Shown here: piece after piece, positions 25,428 through 34,421 of the stretch
Layout: each line of letters begins with the position of its first letter
Numbering within the stretch: the stretch's first letter is position 1
Assembly: GCA_020852175.1 (NCBI GenBank)
Contig: JADZBH010000032.1
Span: 1-64,000, forward strand
From: Bryobacterales bacterium
GTDB lineage: Bacteria > Acidobacteriota > Terriglobia > Bryobacterales > Bryobacteraceae
DNA: 64,000 nt
Direction of reading: 5' to 3'
Notes under the pieces: generated by a model
Databases searched by the model: none
Told to the model about the DNA's origin: nothing
Seen by the model: the letters and a program-made list of their open reading frames with translations, nothing else
Program-made: the position numbers and the translations under genes

Positions 25428-27830
25428 TTAACGCAGCGCCGTCTCCAGCTTCACCAGCATCGGCGCGCCCGCCGGCAGAAACGCTTTCAACTCGGCCAGC
25501 GCGCGTTCCACCTTGGGCCGGGCCTCGTCCGTGCGGCCCATCTCCATCAGGCACAACCCTTCGGCCGCCATCCGGTTGCCCGTCCACTGCGGCGGCATTC
25601 TCCCTCCGCTGATCTCATCGGCCTCCTTCATGAGCGCCGGTACGCCTTCGCAGCGCCCCGCGCGAAAGCTGGCCATGCCGGCATCGACGAAGATCATCCA
25701 GCGCGGCGCGCCCGCTTCCTGCGCCCGCCGCCGCGTTTCCGCCACGGCCGACTCCACGATCTCCATCGCCCGGTCCTTCTCTCCCGCCTCGGCCATGCGG
25801 GCCGCCCACATCACCTTCATGCGCAGGAACTCGAACGGGCTTACATAACCCTCCATCAACTCGACGCCGCGTCCCAGCGCCGCCGCCGCGGCCCCGATGT
25901 CCCCCTGTGCGTACTCGATGGTGGCGAGCGACCGCAGCAGCGTCACCTGGAGCGAGTTCGAATCCCGCTCCCGCGCCGCCAGGTCCAGCCCCTGCTGCAC
26001 GGCGCGCCGGGCTTCGCCGAAACGCCGCGCCTTGGTCAGCGCCATCGCGAATCCGTTCAGCACATAGCCCTTGAACAGCCGTGGCGGCATGGAGGTCTCG
26101 ATGCTATCGTTGGGAATCTCCGGCAGACGCTTCACCGCCTGTTCCATCAGCGCCAGCATCGCTTTCGGGTCTTTCCCGCAATTTTCCTTCGATTGTCCCA
26201 GCCCCACGGCGAAGGCCACCCACCCCTCGACCGGAATTCCTTTGCCCTGCTCGCGCCACACCTGTTCGCCTTCGCGGAACAGCTTGTCCGCCTCGGCGCA
26301 GCGCCCCAGCGAGATCTCCAACTGCCCCAGCGTATTCAACGTGCCCAGGCGAGCGCCGGGCTGGCCGGAGCGACGGGCCCGGTCCACGCTCTCGCGGATC
26401 ATCTTCAGCGCCTCTTCCGGACGACCGTCGAAGTAGCTCAGCCAGCCCAACGAAGCTTGCAGCGTGGCCGCCGTGCCCTCGTCCAGCACCGTGCCGCGCT
26501 CCAGCGCCCGGTTCGTGCGGTCCACCACCTCGCGCCAGCTCATCCCCTGCCGTCCGCCATAGAGCGGATTCGTGCTCTGGAACATCCAGAACAGAAACTG
26601 CGCCCGCGCCTGGGCCTTGCGGCCCTCCTCCACCTGCCGCCGTTGCTGGTACCAGCCAAAGCCAAGCGCGCCGATCAAACCAGCGGCCAGCAACGCCGTC
26701 ACCGTCACCGTACCCGCGTGCCGTTGCGCGTACTTCTGCACGCGATACAGCAGGGTCTGCGGCCGCGCCTGAATCGGCCGGCCGGTGAGATACCGCCCCA
26801 CCTCCTCGGCCAGTTCCCGCACCGTGCCGTAGCGCTGTTCGGGCGCCGTACGCAGGCATTTCAACACAATCACCGACAGATCCCCGGCCAGGCGCGCCCG
26901 CAATTGTTGCACCGTCACGCCGCGCTCCCGGGCCGCCTGCTCGGTCACGGCCGTGTCCGGCGCCGGCGTTTCCGTCTCCCGCACCGCACGCTCCACCAGC
27001 GCCACGATCGAGGCGTTTCCGGCCGGCGTCTCTCCGGCCAGCAACTCGTACAACACCACGCCCAGCGAATAGATGTCGCTCTGCGTCGTCAACGGGCGCG
27101 CCAGCAACTGCTCCGGGCTGGCATACACCGGCGTCAGCGGCGCCGTCGTCGTCGAGCCGCCCATCTGGTTCAGCAGTTTCGCCGTTCCGAAATCGAGCAG
27201 TTTCACCACGCCCCCGGCCGTCACCATGATGTTGCCCGGCTTCAGGTCCAGATGGAGGATCAGGTTCCGGTGCGCATACTCCACCACGCCGCACAACTGC
27301 CGGAACAGTTGCAGCCGCTCCTCCAGGCCTAATTTGCGGTGGTCGCAATAATCGTCCAGCCGCTCGCCCTCCACCAGTTCCATCAGCAGGTAGGGACGCC
27401 CGTACCCATCGAAACCGGCATCGTAGACTCGTGGAATATTCGGATGGTTCAGCGAGGCGACAATCTTCTGCTCGCGCAAAAACCGCTCGCGCAATTCGGG
27501 CGAATCCACATGCGCCGACAGCAGCTTCAAGGCTCCTCGCGCCGTGATGCCCGAGGTTTCCCACTCCACCAGCCACACCGTACCCATGCCGCCCGCGCCC
27601 AGTTGCCGCGCCACGCGGTAACTACCGATGGCGGGTGATCCTTGCACCGCCTGTGCCGCCTGAGGGCCTGCATCGGCCCCCGCCGCGTCGTCGGCCGCCA
27701 AAAGCTCCAGCACGCGAGCCCGCAGCGCCGGAAAGGCCTCCAGCGCCTTCACCCGCTCGCCGGGAGGCAGCGGGGAAAGGCTGTGAAAGAGTTCCTGGAT
27801 CTGGTCCCAGTTCTGTTCCTCGATGTTCAT
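25428..27830 (-). CDS. Ser/Thr protein kinase with TM helix and TPR-like sensor region
   Basis: The 800-aa protein has an N-terminal helical lead-in, a Hanks-type kinase domain from about residue 70 to 330 (G-A-G-G-M-G-T-V-W glycine loop, A-L-K-L-L lysine strand, D-F-G-T-A near 212), a membrane helix near 370-392, and an all-helical, TPR-like remainder likely outside the membrane. The catalytic loop reads H-L-D-L-K-P-G-N near 193-200: the Arg of the usual H-R-D is Leu, making it a non-RD kinase, though the catalytic Asp and Asn remain. ATG 27830 is used. It follows the ECF-like sigma gene by 42 bp, a common pairing in Acidobacteriota and Planctomycetes that implies one regulatory unit. Confidence 0.92.
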   Translation of the reverse strand: MNIEEQNWDQIQELFHSLSPLPPGERVKALEAFPALRARVLELLAADDAAGADAGPQAAQAVQGSPAIGSYRVARQLGAGGMGTVWLVEWETSGITARGALKLLSAHVDSPELRERFLREQKIVASLNHPNIPRVYDAGFDGYGRPYLLMELVEGERLDDYCDHRKLGLEERLQLFRQLCGVVEYAHRNLILHLDLKPGNIMVTAGGVVKLLDFGTAKLLNQMGGSTTTAPLTPVYASPEQLLARPLTTQSDIYSLGVVLYELLAGETPAGNASIVALVERAVRETETPAPDTAVTEQAARERGVTVQQLRARLAGDLSVIVLKCLRTAPEQRYGTVRELAEEVGRYLTGRPIQARPQTLLYRVQKYAQRHAGTVTVTALLAAGLIGALGFGWYQQRRQVEEGRKAQARAQFLFWMFQSTNPLYGGRQGMSWREVVDRTNRALERGTVLDEGTAATLQASLGWLSYFDGRPEEALKMIRESVDRARRSGQPGARLGTLNTLGQLEISLGRCAEADKLFREGEQVWREQGKGIPVEGWVAFAVGLGQSKENCGKDPKAMLALMEQAVKRLPEIPNDSIETSMPPRLFKGYVLNGFAMALTKARRFGEARRAVQQGLDLAARERDSNSLQVTLLRSLATIEYAQGDIGAAAAALGRGVELMEGYVSPFEFLRMKVMWAARMAEAGEKDRAMEIVESAVAETRRRAQEAGAPRWMIFVDAGMASFRAGRCEGVPALMKEADEISGGRMPPQWTGNRMAAEGLCLMEMGRTDEARPKVERALAELKAFLPAGAPMLVKLETALR

Positions 27831-27872
27831 CACTTCATCCGTCCTGTAGGCGCAGATGCTGATGTTCGTGAC

Positions 27873-28487
27873 TCACCCCGCCCCAGCGGAACCCTCCGGC
27901 CCGGGCTCGCCCGACACCCCGTTCAAACGCGCGTACAGCCAGGAGCGTACGAAGCGCAGCTCGCGGTCCACCGTGGCCTTGGATACTCCGGATACCTCGG
28001 CTGCCTCCTCCGCGGTCAACCCCAGCATGTAGCGCAACTCCACCAGACGGCATTTGCGCGCATCCAGCCCCTCCAACTCATCGAGGGCCCGGTTCAGATC
28101 CACCATTTGTTCGCCGCCGGTCTCCACCCAGGCCAGCTCGTCGTGCAGGCGCACCGTTGCGCCCCCGCCGCGCTTGGCCGCCCGTTCCCGCCGCGCCTGG
28201 TCCACCAGAATCCACCGCATCAGACGTGCCGCCAGGCTCAGGAAATGATTGCGGTTCTCAAACCGCAGTTCGCGCTGCTCCAGCAGGCGCACATAGAACT
28301 CATTCACCAGCCCGGTGGCCTGCATCAGGCTTCCTCGCCGCTCGCCCCGGCACAGCGCTCCGGCCACCTCTTTCAAACGCGGGTAGATCCGCTCCAATAG
28401 AGGTCCCAACGCCTCTTGATTGCCCGCCTCCCACTGGCGCAGCAACACCGTGATTTCGCCACCCTGCCCCTGGCCCTCATCCGCCAC
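27873..28487 (-). CDS. ECF-like RNA polymerase sigma factor
   Basis: The 204-aa product has a sigma-70 region 2 (L-P-L-L-E-R-I-Y-P-R-L-K-E-V-A, then A-T-G-L-V-N-E-F-Y-V-R-L and N-H-F-L-S-L-A-A-R-L-M-R-W-I-L-V-D) and a region 4 helix-turn-helix (V-E-L-R-Y-M-L-G-L-T-A-E-E-A-A-E-V). These segments match the ECF-like type commonly encoded next to Ser/Thr kinases. There is no anti-sigma gene here; activity is presumably controlled through the adjacent kinase. The start is GTG with no Shine-Dalgarno, and a TATACT box lies only 6 bp upstream, suggesting a leaderless transcript. Confidence 0.9.
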   Translation of the reverse strand: MADEGQGQGGEITVLLRQWEAGNQEALGPLLERIYPRLKEVAGALCRGERRGSLMQATGLVNEFYVRLLEQRELRFENRNHFLSLAARLMRWILVDQARRERAAKRGGGATVRLHDELAWVETGGEQMVDLNRALDELEGLDARKCRLVELRYMLGLTAEEAAEVSGVSKATVDRELRFVRSWLYARLNGVSGEPGPEGSAGAG

Positions 28488-28493
28488 GGATCA

Positions 28494-28499
28494 AGTATA
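28494..28499 (-). promoter_or_regulatory. Putative -10 element for a leaderless sigma-factor transcript
   Basis: Read on the minus strand this is TATACT, a five-of-six match to the -10 consensus, ending 6 bp before the GTG start of the sigma-factor gene. Transcription would begin at the start codon. I see no convincing -35 at 16-18 bp, so another sigma factor could be used. The rest of the 28500-28626 divergent gap holds nothing else clear apart from an AAGGAG at 28606-28611 in front of the peptidase gene. Confidence 0.35.
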
Positions 28500-28626
28500 A
28501 CGTCGCGCCCCGGCACTCCCGGCAAACGCCTTCCGGCCGCGTGCGTCTAAAGTTACCGGCCCATGGTTCGCAGTCTGGAACCGGAATGTGCTGAACTAGT
28601 CCAAGCAAGGAGAATCGAGACATTTC

Positions 28627-30147
28627 ATGAAGCCCGACAGCCGGACGATCCGTCTGGCCTGCGCGGCCCTGGCGCTCAGTGCAGCGCCCTGGCTGGCCGC
28701 CCAGGACAGCTTTGCCGAGTTCGAGAAAAAAGTTACCGAATTTACGCTCGACAACGGGATGAAGTTCCTCATCGTCGAACGGCACAACGCCCCTGTGGTG
28801 AGTTTCTACACCTACGCCGACGTGGGCTCGGTGCAAGAGGTGAAGGGCATCACGGGCATGGCGCACATGTTCGAGCACATGGCGTTCAAAGGCACCCGCA
28901 AGGTCGGCACGAAAAACTGGCCGGAGGAGAAAAGTGCGCTGGACCATGTGGACAAGGCGTTCCTGGCGCTGCGGGCCGAGCGCGACAAGGGAGATAAGGC
29001 CAGTAAGGAAAAACTGGCGGAACTCAACAAGGCGTTCGAAGCGGCGCAGGAAGGCGCGGGCCGTTTCGTGGTGCCGAACGAGCTGGGCAAATTGATCGAT
29101 TCGGCCGGCGGGCGGGGCTTGAACGCCTCCACGGCCAGCGACAAAACCGACTATTTTTACAGCCTCCCCTCGAACGCCGTCGAGTTGTGGTTCTACCTGG
29201 AGAGCGAACGCTTTCTGAACCCCGTGCTGCGCGAATTCTATAAGGAAGCCGGTGTCGTGCGCGAGGAACGCCGCATGCGCACCGACTCCAACCCCATCGG
29301 CAAGATGATCGAGGAGTTTCTCGCCGTGGCCTACAAGGCGCATCCCTACGGCGAACCCGGCATCGGCCACATGAGCGACCTGATGAACTTCACGCGTCCC
29401 GACGCCGAGGCCTTCTTCAACCAGCACTATATGGCATCGAGCCTCACCTGCGTCCTGGCCGGCGACATCGACCCGAAACGGGCCCGCGCGCTGGCGGAAG
29501 CCTACTTCGGACGTCTGCCCAAGCGTCCCAGGCCGGAACCCGTGCGCACGGCCGAGCCGAAGCAGGATGTGGAAAAGCGCGTACTCTTGAAAGCGCAGTC
29601 CCAGCCCTGGGTGCTGATCGGTTACCACAAGCCCGCGGCGACGCACCCCGACGGGCCGGTCTACGACGCCATCGGCAGCCTGCTGAGCGATGGACGCAGT
29701 TCGCGCCTCTACCGCCGCCTGGTGACGGAAAAGAAAATTGTCGCCGGCGCTGGCGGCTTCCCCGACTTTCCGGGTGAAAAGTATCCCGGCCTCTTTTTCT
29801 TTTACGCCGCGGCCAACCCGGGCAAGACGAACGCCGAGGTGGAAACGGCCATGTACGGCGAAATCGACGATCTGAAAACCAATCTGGTGAGCCAGGAGGA
29901 GTTGGATGGCGTGAAGCGCCGCGCCCGCTCCTCCATCATCAACAGCCTCTCCAGCAACACCTCCATCGGCATGCAACTGGCCAAGTTCCAGGTGCTCACG
30001 GGCGACTGGCGGAACGTCTTCAAGTACCTGGATGAGATCAACAAGGTGACGCCGGAGGATGTGCGCCGCGTGGCGCGCGCCACCTTCGTCGAAACCAACC
30101 GCACCGTGGGCTACATCGAGATGGCCAAGCCCGGGGCGGGGAACTAA
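28627..30147 (+). CDS. Secreted M16 family zinc metallopeptidase (catalytic subunit)
   Basis: The 506-aa protein has a signal peptide to about residue 25 (A-A-L-A-L-S-A-A-P-W-L-A-A-Q). The inverted zinc motif H-x-x-E-H appears as H-M-F-E-H near residues 80-84, with the distal Glu expected in the V-E-L-W-F-Y-L-E-S-E-R helix. A charged helical insert of about 50 residues (roughly 95-145) separates the motif from the rest, longer than in simple processing peptidases. The second half is the M16_C domain (V-L-A-G-D-I-D near 280). It pairs with the downstream non-catalytic M16 gene, 29 bp away, as in heterodimeric M16B enzymes, and probably degrades periplasmic peptides. Confidence 0.93.
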   Translation: MKPDSRTIRLACAALALSAAPWLAAQDSFAEFEKKVTEFTLDNGMKFLIVERHNAPVVSFYTYADVGSVQEVKGITGMAHMFEHMAFKGTRKVGTKNWPEEKSALDHVDKAFLALRAERDKGDKASKEKLAELNKAFEAAQEGAGRFVVPNELGKLIDSAGGRGLNASTASDKTDYFYSLPSNAVELWFYLESERFLNPVLREFYKEAGVVREERRMRTDSNPIGKMIEEFLAVAYKAHPYGEPGIGHMSDLMNFTRPDAEAFFNQHYMASSLTCVLAGDIDPKRARALAEAYFGRLPKRPRPEPVRTAEPKQDVEKRVLLKAQSQPWVLIGYHKPAATHPDGPVYDAIGSLLSDGRSSRLYRRLVTEKKIVAGAGGFPDFPGEKYPGLFFFYAAANPGKTNAEVETAMYGEIDDLKTNLVSQEELDGVKRRARSSIINSLSSNTSIGMQLAKFQVLTGDWRNVFKYLDEINKVTPEDVRRVARATFVETNRTVGYIEMAKPGAGN

Positions 30148-30176
30148 GGCCGGAACGCGAACCAGGAGACACACAC

Positions 30177-32372
30177 ATGAAACTGCTCTGGACTCTCACT
30201 GCCGCGCTGGGCTTTTCGACGGCCGCTTTCGCGCAAGCGCCCGCCGTGCGCACCCCGGCCGCCCCCAAAGCCGCTCCCGCCCGATCCGTTCCCGGAAGCC
30301 CCGCCGTGGCCAACCTTCCCAAGGACATCGCCTACCCGAAACTGAACCAGATCAAGGTTCCGGGCACGCAACGTCTCGTCCTGTCCAACGGCATGACGGT
30401 ATTCCTGCTCGAGGACCACGAACTGCCCACCGTGAAGGCATCAGCTCTGATCCGCACCGGCACGCGCTATGAGCCGGCGGCCAAGGCCGGTCTTGCCGCC
30501 ATCACCTCCGAGGTGATGCGCACCGGCGGCAGCACGGCGCGCCCCGGCGACAAGCTGGACGATGAACTGGACCGCCTGGCGGCTACCGTTGAATTCGGCA
30601 TGGGCCGTTCCAGCGGCACGGCGTCCATCTCCTGCCTGAAGGAAGACGCCGAAAAAGCGTTCGTCATTCTGGCCGATCTGTTGCAGCACCCGGCATTTCC
30701 TCAGGAAAAGATCGATCTCGAAAAGGAGCAGGCCCGCGCCGGCATCGCGCGCCGCAACGACAACGCCATGGCGATTCATGGCCGCGAACTGCGCCGCCTC
30801 GTCTACGGCAAGCTAAGCCCCTACGCTTCGCAGGCTGAGTACGCAACGCTGGATGCCTTCACGCGCCAGGACCTGATGGTCTTCCACAAACGCTACTACC
30901 AGCCTGAAAACATCATCCTCGGCGTCTGGGGCGACTTCGATGCCGCGGCCATGAAGGCCCTGATCGAGCGCACGCTGGGCGTCTGGCCCAAGGGAGGCCA
31001 GCCGCGTCCGCCGGTGGTGGAGGTGGACTCCGCGCTGGCTGCCAAGCCCGGCGTCTACCTCATTGAAAAGGACGACGTGAACCAGTCCAACATCGGTCTC
31101 ATACGCCTCACCGGCAAGATGAGCGATCCGGACTACTACGACAACACCGTGATGGCAGACATTCTCGGCGGCGGCTTCGCTTCGCGCCTGTTCAATAAGA
31201 TCCGCACGGAAATGGGCCTCGCCTATGCCTCCTCGGCCAGTTACAGCCCGGGCATGGACATTCCCGGCACGCTGTCGGTGTTCATCGGCACCAAGAGCGA
31301 AACCACCATGAAGGCCATCGAGTCGATGAAGGGGGAGCTGTCCCGCATGGCCTCGGCAGAGGTGACCGACGCCGAGTTGCGCACCTCCAAGGACAGCATC
31401 CTGAAGGGCGAAGCCTTCGATTACGCCTCCACCGGCCAGGTGGTGAGCCGCCTGATGAACTACGAATACTACGGCTATCCGGCGGACTTCCTGCAACAGT
31501 TCCGCTCGGGCATCGAGAAGGTGACCAAGGCCGGCGTGCTTGCCTCGGCCAGGAAGTGGCTGGAGCAGGACCGTTTCATTCTGCTGGTGCTCGGCAAACC
31601 GGCCGACTTCGACCAGCCGCTCACCAAGCTCGGGCCCGTCACCCCAGTGGACTACTCGATTCCGCAGCCCCAAGCGCCCAAACTGGGTGCGGCCACGCCG
31701 CAGGCCGAGCAGGCGGGACTGGCCCTGCTGGCCAAGGTGAAGGCGGCCCATGGCGGCGCGGCACTGGACGCCGTGAAGACCGTCTCGCAGAAAGCTGAAA
31801 TCAAACTCTCGACGCCGCAGGGCGAGATGGCCCTTCAACAGGAGGCCACCGGTAGCGTGGACGGCAGGCAGGTGGTGAAGATGATCACGCCGATGGGCGA
31901 AATGATGCAGGGCTTCGACGGCGAAAAGGCGTGGGCTAAGCAGGGCGCCACCGTGCGTGAGGCTCCGGCGTCGCAAACGGCCATGGCCCGGCAGTCGGCC
32001 GTGCGCGACACGATTTCGCTTCTTCAAAACTTCGCCAGGCCGGATTACCAGGTGCAGGCGCTCCCGGAAGAAAAACTGGAGGGCAAGGAGGTGGCCGCCG
32101 TGGCGATCACACACGCGCCCAGTAAGACCACCGTGAAACTGCTGGTCGATCCGGCCACTGGACTGCTCGCGGGCAAGAGCTACACCGGCAGCATCATGGG
32201 CCAGCCGGGTACGGTGGTGGAACGCTACCTGGACTTCGCCGACGTTTCCGGCGTGAAACTGGCCACGCACACAGCCATGAGTTTGAACGGCCGCAAAGCC
32301 GTCGAGACCACGGTGACGGAGTGGAAGGTGAACCCTCCGGCAGGCCCCGCGATCTTTAACAAACCCCAATAA
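30177..32372 (+). CDS. Non-catalytic M16 subunit with C-terminal LolA-like domain
   Basis: The 731-aa protein has a signal peptide (A-A-L-G-F-S-T-A-A-F-A-Q-A). Residues 50-500 follow the M16 fold, but the zinc motif is absent: where H-x-x-E-H should be it reads G-L-A-A-I-T-S-E-V-M. The substrate-binding pair is present in F-A-S-R-L-F-N-K-I-R and G-L-A-Y-A-S, as expected for the inactive partner of a heterodimer with the upstream gene. About 220 extra residues (510-731) form a beta-rich domain (A-E-I-K-L-S-T-P-Q-G-E-M, V-K-L-L-V-D-P-A-T-G-L-L) resembling outer-membrane lipoprotein carrier or sorting folds. That tail is the unusual part. Confidence 0.9.
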   Translation: MKLLWTLTAALGFSTAAFAQAPAVRTPAAPKAAPARSVPGSPAVANLPKDIAYPKLNQIKVPGTQRLVLSNGMTVFLLEDHELPTVKASALIRTGTRYEPAAKAGLAAITSEVMRTGGSTARPGDKLDDELDRLAATVEFGMGRSSGTASISCLKEDAEKAFVILADLLQHPAFPQEKIDLEKEQARAGIARRNDNAMAIHGRELRRLVYGKLSPYASQAEYATLDAFTRQDLMVFHKRYYQPENIILGVWGDFDAAAMKALIERTLGVWPKGGQPRPPVVEVDSALAAKPGVYLIEKDDVNQSNIGLIRLTGKMSDPDYYDNTVMADILGGGFASRLFNKIRTEMGLAYASSASYSPGMDIPGTLSVFIGTKSETTMKAIESMKGELSRMASAEVTDAELRTSKDSILKGEAFDYASTGQVVSRLMNYEYYGYPADFLQQFRSGIEKVTKAGVLASARKWLEQDRFILLVLGKPADFDQPLTKLGPVTPVDYSIPQPQAPKLGAATPQAEQAGLALLAKVKAAHGGAALDAVKTVSQKAEIKLSTPQGEMALQQEATGSVDGRQVVKMITPMGEMMQGFDGEKAWAKQGATVREAPASQTAMARQSAVRDTISLLQNFARPDYQVQALPEEKLEGKEVAAVAITHAPSKTTVKLLVDPATGLLAGKSYTGSIMGQPGTVVERYLDFADVSGVKLATHTAMSLNGRKAVETTVTEWKVNPPAGPAIFNKPQ

Positions 32373-32405
32373 CGCGCGGCTTTTCCACGCGGTACAATAC
32401 GCTCC

Positions 32406-33302
32406 ATGTTACGCCGACAGGCTGTTGTACTGGGTATCTCCGCTCCGTGGCTGGTTGGTTCCGCCGCGGCCGCGAAACGCATAGACGTCTCACGCTTAAG
32501 CGCCATCTCCGACGAAATCGCTCCCGATCAGGCGGGCGCCATCTCGTTCGCCCGCCAATATGGGATGCGGTGGCTCGAACTCCGTTCCAAACGGGAGACC
32601 AGGAAGGAGTATTTCCAGCTTCCCGCCGATGAGTTGAAGGCCGACGCCAAGGCTTTCCGGGATGGCGGCGTGGGCATCTCCTTCCTGAACACCTCCATGC
32701 TGAAATTCGCGATTCCCGGCGTGGAAACGGTGAATCCGCGCCACATGGCCAGCGCCGCCCGTTATGAAAAGCGCCAGCAGGAATTGGAGTCCGCCATGCG
32801 CGCCGCCCACATCCTGGGCGTGTCCAAGGTCCGGATCTTTACCTTCTTCCGCGCCAAGGACCAGACGGGCATGACGCAGCGCATCGCCGACGACATCGGC
32901 CCGCTGGCCGCCCGCGCCCGCAAGGAAGGCATCGAACTGCTCATCGAAAACGAGAACGCCTGCAACGTGGCCTCGTGCGCCGAACTGGTCACGCTGCTCA
33001 AGGCGATTCCGGATAAGAACGTCGGCATCAACTGGGACCCCTTCAACGCCGAGAATACGAACGAGAAGGCGTTCCCCGACGGCTATCAATTGCTCCCCCG
33101 CAAGCGTATCGGCAACGTGCAGGTCAAGGGAAAAAGCTTGCTGGCCGCCTACACGCCCATGGATTGGCCGGGCATCTTCCGCACGCTCGTTCAAGATGGC
33201 TACAAGGGCGAAGTCGGCCTGGAAACGCACATCTTCGGCGAGACACAAATCAAAATGTCGCACGAGTGCATGAAAGAGCTGGTGCGGATGGTAGCCTCGT
33301 AA
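32406..33302 (+). CDS. Exported sugar phosphate isomerase/epimerase-like TIM barrel
   Basis: The 298-aa product is a xylose-isomerase-like TIM barrel: I-S-D-E-I-A-P-D-Q near 37, W-L-E-L-R, G-V-S-K-V-R-I-F-T, L-L-I-E-N-E-N-A-C near 180, G-I-N-W-D-P-F-N near 208 and a final V-G-L-E-T-H-I. These hold the Glu, Asp and His metal ligands of the fold. The N-terminus (M-L-R-R-Q-A-V-V-L-G to S-A-A-A-A) reads as a signal peptide with an RR pair, so periplasmic action is likely, as for the paralogue near 5 kb. It starts 33 bp after the M16 pair and is followed at 7 bp by a small anchored protein. The substrate is unknown. Confidence 0.82.
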   Translation: MLRRQAVVLGISAPWLVGSAAAAKRIDVSRLSAISDEIAPDQAGAISFARQYGMRWLELRSKRETRKEYFQLPADELKADAKAFRDGGVGISFLNTSMLKFAIPGVETVNPRHMASAARYEKRQQELESAMRAAHILGVSKVRIFTFFRAKDQTGMTQRIADDIGPLAARARKEGIELLIENENACNVASCAELVTLLKAIPDKNVGINWDPFNAENTNEKAFPDGYQLLPRKRIGNVQVKGKSLLAAYTPMDWPGIFRTLVQDGYKGEVGLETHIFGETQIKMSHECMKELVRMVAS

Positions 33303-33309
33303 CAGGACC

Positions 33310-33804
33310 ATGAACAGGTTCGCGGCCATTGGCCTGCTGATCGCCGCCGCGGCGGCAGGCGCCATCTTCTTCCTCAACCGGGGTTCGCAAATCCGGATCG
33401 AGGGCGTCATGAAGAAGGTGAGAATGCAGAAGCTCTATGAGCAATCGACGCTGCTCGTCTTCGACTTCCGCTTCTCCAACCCGGCCAACTATCCCTTCGT
33501 AGTGGCCGAGGTCACCTCGGAGTGCACGCTGGCCGATGGCAGCAAATTGGAAGGTGAACTGGTGACCGACGCCGACGCCAAACCCATTTTCGCCTTCCAC
33601 GCCCTCACGCTCGGCGCCAAGTACAACGAATCGCTGATTCGCAAAAGCCGCGTGCCGCCCAAGACCACCGAGGACCGCATGATCGCCATGGTCTATAAGT
33701 CCGAGCCCGGACCCCTGGAAAAGCGCACCGGGTGCGTGCTGCGGATTCACGACGTGGACGGCGCCGTCAGCACCATCGCCGAAACGCCCGGTGCGGCCCG
33801 TTAA
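33310..33804 (+). CDS. Small membrane-anchored protein of unknown function
   Basis: The 164-aa product has an N-terminal hydrophobic helix (residues 4-22, A-I-G-L-L-I-A-A-A-A-A-G-A-I-F-F) and a beta-rich body resembling LEA-type or FxLYD-type domains: V-F-D-F-R-F-S-N-P-A-N-Y-P-F-V-V-A-E-V, then K-L-E-G-E-L-V-T-D-A-D. Such domains appear as periplasmic stalk modules, but no enzymatic motif is present. It lies 7 bp after the TIM-barrel gene, and its stop overlaps the convergent GNAT stop by 4 bp. A similar anchored single-domain protein lies at 46.4 kb. Confidence 0.7.
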   Translation: MNRFAAIGLLIAAAAAGAIFFLNRGSQIRIEGVMKKVRMQKLYEQSTLLVFDFRFSNPANYPFVVAEVTSECTLADGSKLEGELVTDADAKPIFAFHALTLGAKYNESLIRKSRVPPKTTEDRMIAMVYKSEPGPLEKRTGCVLRIHDVDGAVSTIAETPGAAR

Positions 33805-34268
33805 CGCGCCAGAACGAAATCCGCCTCGTACATGTCGTAGACGGTGCGCCGCATGCCGCTGCGCTCGTAGACGCCCTGAGCCCGCAAGTTCTCCTTTTCC
33901 ACGTACAGGCGGATGCCGCACACGCCTCCATCGGCTTGGGCGCGGCGCAGCAGATCGTCATAGAGGGCCTTGTACACGCCCTGGCCGCGCGCTTCCGGCG
34001 CGACATAGACACTCTGAATCCACCAGAACACCCCGTTCCGCCAGTCGCTCCATTCATAAGTCACCATCAACTGTCCCGCCACCGCGCCCGCCGCCTCGGC
34101 CACCAGATACCAGCCGCGGCCGGACTGGTCGAACACCGCCCGCACGCCGGCCAGCACGCGCGCCGGGTCCAGTTCGATGTGCTCGGTTTCGCGCGCCATC
34201 AAGACGTTGAATCGGGCGATGGTTTCGGCATCCTCTCGCCTGGCCGGGCGGATGGTCATACCGGCCAT
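33801..34268 (-). CDS. GNAT family N-acetyltransferase
   Basis: The 155-aa protein is a single GNAT domain. It shows I-R-P-A-R-R-E-D-A at the start, a beta-4 strand A-G-Q-L-M-V-T-Y-E, and the acetyl-CoA-binding turn V-A-P-E-A-R-G-Q-G-V-Y near residues 91-101 (Q/R-x-x-G-x-G/A type), followed by a C-terminal R-L-Y-V-E-K-E-N and Y-E-R-S-G-M. It acetylates an amine; protein or small-molecule substrates cannot be told apart. It is a lone minus-strand gene, divergent from the polyamine-related operon by 153 bp, which could reflect shared control, but nothing else ties it to that operon. Confidence 0.85.
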   Translation of the reverse strand: MAGMTIRPARREDAETIARFNVLMARETEHIELDPARVLAGVRAVFDQSGRGWYLVAEAAGAVAGQLMVTYEWSDWRNGVFWWIQSVYVAPEARGQGVYKALYDDLLRRAQADGGVCGIRLYVEKENLRAQGVYERSGMRRTVYDMYEADFVLAR

Positions 34269-34421
34269 TATGCCAGCCGGGAAGCGTACGCCGCCCCGCC
34301 TGTCGATTTTTTGAACCCGCCGGGGCCGGACTCCGTTACACTGTCTGAGTACCTAGTGGCGGGGTGCGGGTGCGGGCCCACCGGCCCGGCTTGCCGCCGC
34401 CGACGTGCAGGAGGGCACACC

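Noticed and set aside
28477-30174. 565-residue open frame antisense to the M16 peptidase
   Set aside because: The opposite strand encodes a protein with signal peptide and H-x-x-E-H motif; the antisense product is low-complexity and lacks any family pattern.
30813-32369. 518-residue open frame antisense to the second M16 gene
   Set aside because: Same reasoning: a His/Gly-rich frame typical of GC-rich antisense sequence.
34311-34342. Sigma-70 promoter TTGAAC/TACACT before the SPFH gene
   Set aside because: The spacer is 20 bp and the rest of the match is modest, so it is mentioned only as a weak possibility and not listed.
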